Part shown: in pieces, positions 38,001-50,000 of the stretch | Numbering within the stretch: position 1 is the first letter of the stretch | How the letters are laid out: each line of letters opens with the position of its first letter | Origin: Euryodendron excelsum | Taxonomy: Eukaryota > Streptophyta > Magnoliopsida > Ericales > Pentaphylacaceae | Length of the DNA: 64,000 bases | Direction: 5' to 3' | Assembly (NCBI GenBank): GCA_033060915.1 | Contig: CM065378.1 | Coordinates: forward strand, 2,368,501 to 2,432,500 | Notes under the pieces: model-generated | Databases searched by the model: none | Seen by the model: the letters and a program-made list of their open reading frames with translations, nothing else | What the model was told of the DNA's origin: nothing | Made by a program: the position numbers and the translations under genes

Positions 38001-41000
38001 TGTTTGGCTAAGTTTTGCAAGAGTTGTCAAGGAAAATCCTGATGAACTGTGATAGCAAAATGCAATATTTGTGGTAAAGAGCTTAGTGGTGCCACTACTA
38101 GGGGCACTAGTCATTTAAGAAGACACATTGACAAAAGCACCAACAAATTTTAGACATTAAAAATCAAATACAAATAGATAGGATCATCAGATGGTAGTTT
38201 AGTTAATTGGTCTTATAATCATACACATGCATGAAATTTACTTGTAGAATATGTTGTTAGGGAAGAATATCCATTTACTTATACTGAAGATGAGAATTAT
38301 GTATATTTGGTTAAAAATGCTTCTGCTCCTCAATTTCATAAATTAAACCGAAATACTACTAAAAGTGATATAATGAAAAGATTTGTTGAAGCAAGAGAAG
38401 AAATGAAAATTTATTTAACATCAGACACGTGGAAAGCAAGACAAGGTTTGGAATATCAATGCATAAGTGCACATTTTATAGATCATCTTTGAAAATTAAA
38501 TAGAATAATTACTTCTTCTAAAACTGTAGAATATCCCTATACTGGTATAACTATGGGGGAAGCAATAGGAGAGAAATCAATTAGTTGCTGTTTGCAAAAT
38601 AAAATTTTCTCATTGAGTTTAGATAATTCTAATTGTAATGACAATGACACTACCTTCAACAAATGCTAGAATTACTTTAAATGGTGAATTATTTCATAAT
38701 TGTTGTGTTGCACATGTTTTAAATTTAATTGTTCAAGGTAGTTTACAAGTAATTGCTACTTCTATTCAGCAAATAAAAAATGTTGCGATTCATAGTTCCG
38801 CAAAAAGGGGCTTCCACCTAGAAAATTACCTGTAGATGTAGAAACTAGATGGAATGCAAAATATAATATGTTAACAATATGCATAAAATATCAAAAAGCT
38901 ATAAATGTATTTTGTTACAACAAAATCAAAGAATCTGGCTCGACCCACCAGATGCAACCGATTGGAAGAGTGCAACTTTATTTAGAGATTCTTTAAAAGT
39001 TTTTGATATATTAACAAAATTATTTTCATGCATACATACACCAACTTCTTCACTAGTTGTGCATTAGATGGCCGCAATATGCTGATTTTTAACATATAGC
39101 ATGCCTGTAGTTCCACGACAGAGCTACAACATTATTTAGATCAACCTCTCACTACAATGATTTTGATGATGAAATTGACATTTTGGCTTGGTGGAAAGAC
39201 AAGGAACATAGGTTCCACGTGCTTTCAACCATAGCCTGTGATATACAAAAAATTCTTGTTTCCATAGTTGCTTCTGAAACAACTTTTAGTTTAGGTAAAT
39301 GGGTCATGAGTAAATCACGTTGCAGACTAGAACCGGAAACTGTGGAAGCACTCGTATGCTGGAGAGATTGGATATGTGCAAAATTGAAAACAAGAAACAG
39401 ATGAACAAAGTAGAATTTAAGAAGATTTGGAAGCCACGACACTAGGTTATAGTTTTATAAAATTTACAGAGCATTGGTTCTAGTTTTATAAAATTTCTGG
39501 TTTCAGAAATTTCTTTTGTAAATTTCTGGTTTTTGATAAAAAATTTTGCATATGCCTTGCTAACTGCTAGTATAGAAATTTTTGCTGTTTGAGGCCATCT
39601 TTGTTTACCATCTCTGCTGGTATAGAAATTTTTGTTATGACGAGCTGAATGTTCATTATAGATATTGTCTGGGTTGTAAAAAATTTTGACAGAGCTTTAT
39701 TTATTTATGTGCTTTCTGTGTAAAATTTCTGGTTCTATTTATGCAAAATTCTTGATAGAGCCTTGATTTATTAAGTGGTTGCTGTATAAAATTTCTGGTT
39801 TTATAATCTGTGCTTTGTAATGGACTTTTTGTTGTTTTGTTATATAGAATATATATTTTGCATTTGGCTTCACAGGGTGGTACTAGTAGTTCTATATTTT
39901 GGATAAAGTTGTTGGAGGAGGAGAAAATTACTGATTTTAGAGTAAATTGTGTGATGCCACTTTCAAAGCATTCCTATACCAGAGTGAAGAAACACTTGAT
40001 GAAGCTTACAGGTAAGGGGATTGGTGTATGCAAAAACAATGACAAGTAAAAATCTGTGAAAATGCAAAAGGCAACTGATGAGGTGGAGTTGAGAATAAGA
40101 ATTGCTAAACCAAAAAAGGCCCCTTTGCCCCCTTCTAGTTTTCATTGGGAGGGCATGAGCTATACCCAAGGGGAGGCCAAAAGGAGAAAGTCAATTGAGA
40201 GTGCCAGTGGTAGAGGAATTGGGGGTGTTATTGGGAAAGCTTTCAATGTGACGGATAGAGATCAATTTGAATTGTGAAATTACAAGGATGTTTTATTCAA
40301 TCTGCGAAAATTCAAAAGGCAATTGACATGCGTCCCCCGCTGAAACCCTCCTCTCTGCAGTAAATACTCATGTACCTCGTGTAAACACAGTCCTTGGCTT
40401 GGTTTCCACAGGCATGTCACCTTTAACTTCTTGATCCGCTGTCTCATCATCCTCAATATCTCTCTCCAGTCTTCACTGCTACTCATTTGAGATGGGTTCA
40501 TCATTAGAAAGGGTATTAGGTTACTAGTGGTTCCCATTCTGCATTTTAGGTTTGTGGATCTGATCTGATGAATATTTTTGTTGCCAGAATTGGGACTTGG
40601 GAGTGCCTATTAACTTTCTTCATAATACTAAATTTTCTTCTTCTCAGTGAGTTCAAAGACCCAGTAAGGAAATAAGTGGATAATAAATTAGATAAAAAAA
40701 AATTAACAGATTGTAGAAACGAAAAAACTGTTGGCATTCGAGTTTTCATAACCTTCGAATACTTCTTTTTTCTCTTTTCCTCTTTTCCTAGGTGAACATC
40801 AATGGAGTAAAAAATTTTCAGTTGAACATCAATGGAGGTTGATAAGGCAATTAATTTTCCCAGGTTGTGCTTAGAGGGATAAGAATTTTCTTGAAGTGTT
40901 TGTCTTCAAATCTCACATCGACTGGAGAACCTGTAACTTTGTTGTACATGTATTATAAACGCTCATGCAATATCAAAAGAAATACGCAAAGGAATAAGAG

Positions 41001-44000
41001 TGGGATAAATTTTTGAAACCTATACATATAGTTTGGTTCTGATTGGTTCAGTTTATCGGGTTGGTTCGGTTTGTGTATCAATCAACCCAGAACTGACCAA
41101 TGTGATCGGTTCTTTAAAAATAGAACCAGGACCGAACCAAGGTCTCCTTAAAACTGAACCAAACCAAACCGATCGATCGGGTCTGGTTTATTTCTCGGTT
41201 CCTCTGGGTCATTTGTGCACCCCTAGGTATGACGGGAAAAGGTATGAGGAGGATTCCACCTTTTTAAGACGTGGTGCACCAAATTCTTGTGGACCGGTTA
41301 ATAAGAACAACACTTCATTGCTTGGCACATTCATTGAATCCAATGTTGGATCATTTTAAACTGTTATTTTTAGTATTTTGTTATTGTTAAGACTTTATGT
41401 TCTCACTTTTTACACCTTTTTTTGCCAACATTCTAGGTACTATAGTGATGAGTGGCTTCATGAGGGTCCCAATAGAGTTCCTCCACACAAGGATGAGGAA
41501 GTTTCATGTGAGAGGAACAAATGCTTCGAGAGGTTCTTTGATGATCTTGTAGAGCGCAACAAGGTGATGGAGTTTGCCCAAGTGCGCAACAAGGTGATGA
41601 TGGAGTTTGCCCAATTCTTGATTAATGAAGGTCCATTTACCGATTTTTATGATTTCATTTGAGATAGATGGACCATGGATCCTCGTACTTGGTGGGCTTC
41701 GCCTCAAAATTTAGCATTGAAGTTACTTATGTGACCTTCCTCCTCCTCTTGTTGTGAGAGGAATTGGAGTACTTGTTCACTCCATGAGAAGAAACAAAAT
41801 GATCCCCCAATAAGTCAAAGACTTGGTATTCATCCATTTCAATCTTCATCTTTTATCCAGGAGGACCCCTGAATATGCCCCAAGGAGAGGCTAAGATGTG
41901 GGAAACTGCGCGAGATAATTTTGACTCACTTGCTGATAATGGAGTGATAATGGAGTGCTTAAGGTTGCTTATCTCTCACTTGATGAACCAAAATGGAAGT
42001 GGGTCTTTTATTGATGATGGAGGAGATGAAGATAAAGGTGATGATGAAGACATAGGCTCTAGTTGAAGCTTAGGGAGGTGGTGGTTTATTTTTTTTGGAG
42101 TGTTCTTGATAGAATATATGTTAGATGATGATTGATGGATTGTAGTGACATTTTAATGTTTTGGTTTAACTTATGGATTAATGGAACAACATTTAGTTAA
42201 ATGATATGTAGGTTTACTTTAACATTTTTTATGGATGAAATTGTTATGGAATGATATGTAGGTTTACTTTAACATTTTTTATGGATGAAATTGTTATGGA
42301 ATGATATGTAGGTATTAGTTATGGACATGGTATTTCAATTTTAATTAGAGTTATCTTGCATTTTTTTATTGCCTTTGAATATTATGTTCACACATATATA
42401 TATGACATATCTGTGTTACCACAATACTTTAATACCCTAGCAAATTACATTTTTGAACGCCGTTCCGCAGCATGGTACACTTACGTTCCAATACGCTGAA
42501 CTTAGTGATTCAAGGCGATCCCAAACTTTTTTTCCTATTTATTTCTTTAAAGGTGAAAAAAATTAAATATAATGAACGAAAATCTAGGGAGAATGGAGAT
42601 TTGGCTTAACAATATGCAAAATATAAGTCATAAATACTCTTAAAAATATGTTTTTAGATGTTTAATTTGAAAACAAACATAGAAAAAGGTTTTAAATGTC
42701 TAATTGTTAAAGAAAATTGTTCTAAAAGTACTCTAATTCTAATGGTGTAATTTTCACAAGTCTATCCTTAGCGTACCATATTTTAGAACATGTGGCGTAC
42801 CACGTTCCCGTTCCCGTTCCACCTACCCGAACGATCCGCGTTTCAGGTAACATAGTGCCATATAAAAATAAAAAAATTATCTATTTTTGTCATTTCTCTG
42901 CCGTGTCATATCTTGCATTTTTCAAAATTATCGTATCAATGTGTCTGTGTCTGTGTCATGTCGTGTTGATGTCCCATTTCCGTGCACGTGCTTCTTAGTT
43001 TGTAATAAGCACAACTCTAAACCAAACACCTGTTGTAACCAATGCTTGTGTACCCAAGGAATTTAGAAAGGCTGATGTAGTATCAATTCAACATAATAAA
43101 ATTTCAGAGCCTTTAAATTCATAGTCTGAAAGGCCCAATTTTTGGTCTTTTACCAATCTAAAATTAAAGCCTTTAAATTTCACTAAGTAAAATTATTTTG
43201 GGCTCATAATTTTAATCTCGTAAATTAAAACAAAAGATCAGAAAAACAAAATTAAATTATTATTTTAGAACTACGGTTGCCTTTATTTGAATCCAAACAA
43301 GTCCCAATTCAGATACGTACCCAACACACTCAAATGGGTACAATCATTACCTTTGGGAACCCAAATGTTCACTCAAATCCAATTCAAAATATTAATAACT
43401 TTTGTGAACTTGATTTCCATATGAACTTGTTCCTGATTCAGATACATAGGCAACCTATTCAAATGGGTATAGCCATAACTTTTGTGAAACCTAAAAGTAT
43501 ACTCAAATTAATAAAATATAAAATAAATGACAATTAGATGGATCATATACCCCTCAAATCCCCAAAAATAAATAAATAAATTTGTTTAAAATTGCGAACT
43601 ACATTGTGGCTTGATCCCATTAATAATGGGTATGTACTCTGTAGGCAGCCTAGATAATTTTCTAGGTCCAGCCCCTAAAGCAATTTCCCCCTTGAAGACA
43701 TGTGATAATAATTAGTTGAAATGAAAGAGTATTCCCTTGAAACACGGGATTGCAGTTAAGGGATATGCTAAAATCTTGAATGGGTCCGACCTACACAATA
43801 AAAGCTCATATGGTATTTTATCATATGGGAAAGATAATGTAAGTATACGTTATGTTAAATATTGTTTATTAATATTTTTGCTCAACAAGGAGTATCTCTT
43901 GAGAGACCAAATACTGAAACTAAAAAGGGGAAAGAAAGAAAAAACACATGCAGCAACAACTAATAAGGTGACAGCCAGGTAAAACTTTGACATGCACAGC

Positions 44001-47000
44001 AGACGAGAAAGGAAAAAGAAAAAAGAACAGTAAATTACTGGATCCTGAGATCATCTCAGACAGCAAATTAAAAAGAATACTGGCAAGAGCAGAAAGGAAC
44101 ATACCCATAAAGGATTGAATTATCATAAAGAACCTCCCTTTTCACCGGTAAAGGGGCGCGTACTTCATTTCCATCATCTTGTCTCACATTTTCGTCACCA
44201 AGGTCCTCTTTTGATCCACTGAGTCAAGAATAAAAGTCCATATTAAAGATATACACGGACACAAAACCATCAGCACGCAGAACAAAAATCAGATATTTAA
44301 TGGTACCCTGAACTTTGATCAGCTGGAAGTCTGTCATTTTCTAATGGTGGAGAGTATAAAGATGATGCTGCTGCGCCACCCTCATTTCCAACATAAAAGA
44401 GCTGAATAGCTTCCTCAAGCTTCCAATTTGTGGCCTGCACCCACAGATCCCACCATCAAGTTTAATATAAGAAGGAAGCTTTACAATTAATGAAAAGTAA
44501 ACCACTTTCAATGCTGCCAAAACAAATTAAAGAAAAGGCATTTACAGAATCTGGAAACAAAAAAAAACAATGGTAATTAATATAACATGCTTTCAATACT
44601 GCCATAACTCACCTTTTGATGGTAAGATTATATGATCCTGGTACTATTGTGCAGCAAAGACCTCTTATTAGAGAAACTCATCCTCAACTTCTAAAACTAG
44701 GCTTGACAGGATATTTAAACCATCACAACAATATTAATCCAAGTTACTTAACAAAAAAATTATAATACTACAATATTAATCAAAGTTACTTATCAAAAAA
44801 ATTATAATATTAATCCAAGTTCAGGTGACCCCCATAAGTTGCGGGTAATCTTCACAGATGGCGAGGTCAATGCATCCACATTATGGCAAATGTAGATGGT
44901 GCACCACTCTTTGTTGTCACATTAAGGTCAAACTTATTTTAGGCACTTTCTAGTAACTTACTCAAAACAGTTTGTAGGCTCATAAATCCCTGAGTTGCAG
45001 TATATAAAATTTATACCAATCCTTGCTAAAAGTAGGGAATAAAGAAAAGGAAGGCAAATAAGAAACAAGGAGAAAAGTCCCAAAAGGGAGAAAAGTGAAA
45101 ACAGAGAAAGATGGTGCAGACAAGTGATATGAGAGTTAGATAGAGGTGACAATAAAAGAGAAGAAAGAAGGAAGAGAAATAGAGAAAATTGAGATTAAGT
45201 AAGAGAGAAGAGATGAAAAAGATGATAAAGAAGAAAGAAGTTAGGAGATGGAGACAAGACGCAACGTGTGAGGAAGAGAGTAAGAAGAGGACAGATAGAG
45301 AGAGAGTGGAAAGAAGAAAACTTCCATGACTTGGAGAGAAATATAGGTAGGGGGGAGGAAGAAGAAGAAGAAGAAGGACCAAAAGCTATTAAAATCAACT
45401 CTGGTTTTATTTTTTTTTTTTCCCCCTGACAAGTATGATTATTAAAAGGCATCAAAGGGGATGCTATGTGCATAAATCCATAAGTATGCCTAAGCAAAAC
45501 AACAAAAGCTATACATCCTCTCAGTCCTGAAAATTGTCTACAAAATCCAAAAACTCCTCAACTGTTGGAAGCTTTGCTTGGATAGAAAGATGGGCCAGGG
45601 AACAGCATGTATAAGAGCCGAAACAGGAGTAGGGGAGGGCGCACCAAACATTATTTTTGTTTCCATAGCGGGTGATGAAACGAGTATCACCAGTAAGTTG
45701 CATCAGACCCGGATCGACCCGGTGGCGACAAGCCGATTTCCATGCCTACCTTCTACTCTTGCCAACACTCACTCCACTCCAATGCATAAGCTCTATCACC
45801 TTCCTCCAGAAAACCCAATGGACACCAAATAGTGTCAAAACCAAAGCCCACATCCCGATGGCCAATCTACAATTAATGAGGAAGTGATTAACTGATTAAC
45901 CATCTTCATTCCACTTACAACTGGCAACCTTGGAATGGGTTTTAGGACTTAATCCCATTTATAAGAACTATAGAATCCCAAAACAACTAGAGACTTCTAG
46001 AAGTCTTCCAACCTTCTATGGGGATGCTCAAATTACCTTACTAAAACCCTAAATAAATTATAAAATAAAAGATTATGTGCTGCCAGAATACAAATCCTAA
46101 TACTCAAAATTTCCATAGAAGATTCCAGCAATCCTAAGTACTCATACCCTAGTATTATGACACTACTAAGACACTACTAAACTAAGTCAAAGAGCAATGT
46201 TCTCTTCTCATGAGTCCAACATGGATAGGAATTGCTATACTCATCGTTTGAATTACATGCTCCTAATTTAACATGCATTAGAACATCAATAAGAAGTCAA
46301 ATTGCAATCAGAACCCTAATGCAGTGTTAAAAGGTCTTAGTGCAACAAATTATCCCATTTTCTTCAATTCTTAAACATTTCGCAAAATCAGCTTTTAGGA
46401 TTTATGAGACAAGTAAGGCCACACATTACTAAAAATCACAATACGAGGCAAGGAGCAGCAAACAATTTTTAATAGATTTAGTGAGATCATAGGATGGTTT
46501 TAATGAACTTCTACTCGATTTTGTTGACAATTTTGCACCACAAAAACACTATATTGAGAATATCTTAATATCAATCTTATTAATCCCAACAAGTATCATA
46601 TCCGACACGGACACGTCACCTTCTTAAGAATGTCAATCTTATTAATCCACCAATTATGAGGAGAAAAAGCCCAAGAAAAAGCACTCCCCAAGAACAGGGA
46701 ACATGGAAATACATTAAAGTAACATGTTCTTAAAAGCTTGGCTTCTAGTAAAGTTAAGCTTGACTTCTATTGAAGTTTCTTAAGATATTGGTAAGTCTTT
46801 AATATGGCCCAAAAGGCCAAAAGCTAGGAAGCACGGACACACCAAATAAGGTGCCGTTTGCGTGTCCGACACACAGCAGACATGGATACTCCGCGGACAC
46901 GCCAAAATACGTGTCGGACACGCCACTTGGCATATCCTATTTTTTTTATTATTTTTTTAAAATGTGGACACGTCAGGGACACGTTTAGGACACGGCAGGA

Positions 47001-50000
47001 CACGTTTAGGACACGGCAAGGGTCTAAGTGTAATTATACAAAATTTAAAATGGAGTATATTTTGTAATTTTTGTAACTTCAATATAAAATATACAAAAGA
47101 GCCCAAATCAAAAACATTTCATTGTTGGAGCTTGTACAAGCCCCAACTGCTGTTCAGTTAGAAAAAGAGGCGAAGTGCAAAAGAGAAAAAGTAGCAGCAA
47201 CACACCACTGGACCAGGTAAGCTCTTTTTCAGTTCTTCCTCTTTTTCTTCTACTTCTTCTTCTTTGTCGAAATTTCTTTTCTTCTTTTTCTTTTCTTGTT
47301 GTTCTTCTTCTTCTCCTTGTTTGCCAAAATTTCAGTTCTTCTTCTTCTTCTTCTTCTGCTGCTATTGCCGCCTCTGCTGCTGCTACTCTTCTTCTTCTTC
47401 ACCCAAAATTTTTGTTCTTTCTTCTACTTCTTCTTCTTCTTCTTCTCCTTCTCTGCCCAGATTTATTGCTGCTATAATGCTTATTTTTTCCTTCTTTTAT
47501 GATGTATTGGATGTATTGAATAATGATCTTCTTAACTTGTCTCTTTTTTTATGCTTGATGTATGATGAATTGATGACCTGTTGTCTATTCTATTGAGTAT
47601 TGACTATTGGATTTTTAGATTTTTTTATGGTATGTGCATGGTATATTTATATATGTAAAAAATAAAATATATAAAAAATAAAAAAAATTTACCGTGTCCC
47701 TGCCGTATCTGTGTCCCCTATTTTTTAGAATTACCGTGTCCTGTGTCCGTATCTGTGTCCGTATCCGTGTCCGTGTCCGTATCGGTGCTTCTTAGGCCAA
47801 AAGTGTATTTACCAAGACACCAAATTACCCTCTCTTTTAATGTTTATATTAGGGGTATTCAGTGAATTTCATTTTGGCCTGTAGCTGGGCTCCTTGGCTT
47901 TTGCTTGCCACTTCATCTATTACTTTGGATTTACTATAATGGTTCTACTAGATTTAAGGTGATCCAAGTATCAAGGTTTGTATGGTAACACCTGCTAAGA
48001 GCCCAAAACTGAGGACTTTTAGTGGCTTCTCCATTAAGGCTTTGTTGCTTCATTGGAAATAAATCCTAAAAATATTATTTCCTAAGAAAATATTTCATGG
48101 TAACGGTAATATTTTCCAATATTTTGTAGCAGTTTGTGAGGAACTTGAAAATTTTTTTTGAAAATTTATTGCTTCTCATTACTTTTTGCATTAAGTCAAA
48201 CATAAGAGACCATTTTTTTTTTTTTTTTTTGATAACAGGGGTATCCCTACCTTCAGTGGGACTAATCCCCTGTAGGGAGCTAGCCCAGCAACCGACCACC
48301 ACAACTCCCCACATAAATCACAAGTTTAATCCCGGGAGAAATTGAACTCGAGACCATGTGCCTCACCACACAGTCTCTTCCTCGCCCTGACCACTAGGCC
48401 ACCTAGTGGATGGGTAAGAGACCATATTATATATTAGCATAGAGAATAAGACATTAAGCTCATTTAATTTGGAATTTAGTCCAAAGAGAGAATTTTCCAG
48501 AATGTCACTTTATACTCTTACATAGTTATCCATGTAATCCTTCTAGTTTTGTGGAGGCAAGAAACAACATTCAAGCTAAATTGTAAGAAGTTCTCCAATA
48601 CCTCCACCAATGTAAACTATTTTCGAACAATTTTCAAATTTGAAATGAAAAAAAAAACAAAAAAACTTCGGTTTTCTTGGAATTCATTTTATCCCCCCAA
48701 GTTTTTGTTGAAACAAACACAGTTTAAGCATGTTTGATAACACATAATCACTTAGCAATCAAAAAATAGGTGTTCACCCGAAAAGACACTAAGTTTTCAA
48801 CCATAGACATGGTAGTAATTAATATAACATGCTTTCAATACTGCCATAACTCACCTTTTGATGGTAAGATTATATGATCCTGGTACTATTATGCAGCAAA
48901 GATCTCTTATTAGAAGGGAAGCTTGGATCAAACAAATTTTTAAGTGTTGAAAGCTTAGCTCAAGCATGTGAGAAGCCATTAAGCCTTTATTCGAGCTCCA
49001 CATGGCAACTAATTGCCAACCTTAATAGCAATTGGACCTCAACTTATGTGCATGCATAGGTCACTCATTAACTTAAACTTCACAGCCAACCAGTTCTAAA
49101 GTCCCAGATAACTGGCACTATGGTGAAAATGAAAATTAAAAAAAAGTCACACCCAATGGACAAGGCTCCTCATAATGAACTTAAAATTCAAAGGCTATAC
49201 CCACTGGAGAGAAGCTACAAAACATGACATCACTATATCTGCATGTAAGCCAAAGCCTAGGATCCAAATACTCAAATTCAAACGGCAATAAAGTCTACAT
49301 ACGTATCATATACTTTTCTTTGTGAAATACTGCAACCATCACTTTTGGAAAGCCAAAAATTTACAAATTTGTAGCAGCGCCGTGTTCATGAGCCTACTAA
49401 AGTTGACGCAGACCAATTCAAGCAAAAACATTAACTAAATGAGCTAAGGGATGGGGCTTAAAACTTCATGTTTTGCCAACTAAACAAGCTTGAACGAGCC
49501 ATTATATGAGCTAAGTACGAGCTTTTCATTAAAAAAAAAATAGGTTCATTTGTTCCACACTTGGCATTCTTTTAAATGAGTTTCACTTCTCTTTCTCATC
49601 TCCATGAATTTCCAAAGGACTGGGAAGACAACACATTTCTGTGACTCTTCAGCATCCCCTCCTTTACCGTTTTGAAACCAATACATTTCTTTCTCTTTGA
49701 CTAAAACAAAAGCCCTAACTACTGCACCATCTTCATCACCACCAAACCTAACTCATTGCTCATGTAATGTGCACATTAGGGCAGGACATGGGCACAAATA
49801 GACACCTTTTTTTCAGACTGAGTAACTTGAGCTAGAACATTGGACACAACAAGATAGTGGACATGAACACAATGACAAAGCCAATTGCATAGGAGAATAA
49901 CATGGACATCACAAGGATAAGGGGGAAATGTTCTTATGTATAGTATTTTATATGAGACAAATGCAAAAGTCTGATTGATATATGTAACCTTCCCAAGAAG

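Noticed and set aside
41020..41226. Right partner terminus for the hAT fossil at 37472
   Set aside because: The GTGCACCCCTA end differs internally from TAGGGATGTAAATC and the flanking 8-mers do not match, so they probably belong to different elements.
45026..45497. Leucine/serine-rich minus-strand frames
   Set aside because: They are produced by the purine-rich plus strand; there is no start context, signal-anchor logic or homology.
47175..47596. Hydrophobic poly-Leu/poly-Phe frames that look like membrane proteins
   Set aside because: All three frames translate a CTT microsatellite inside the 972-bp transposon.
48360..48410. Possible tRNA gene (A- and B-box)
   Set aside because: The boxes belong to a SINE with poly-A tail and target duplication. 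No acceptor stem or anticodon arm can be folded.
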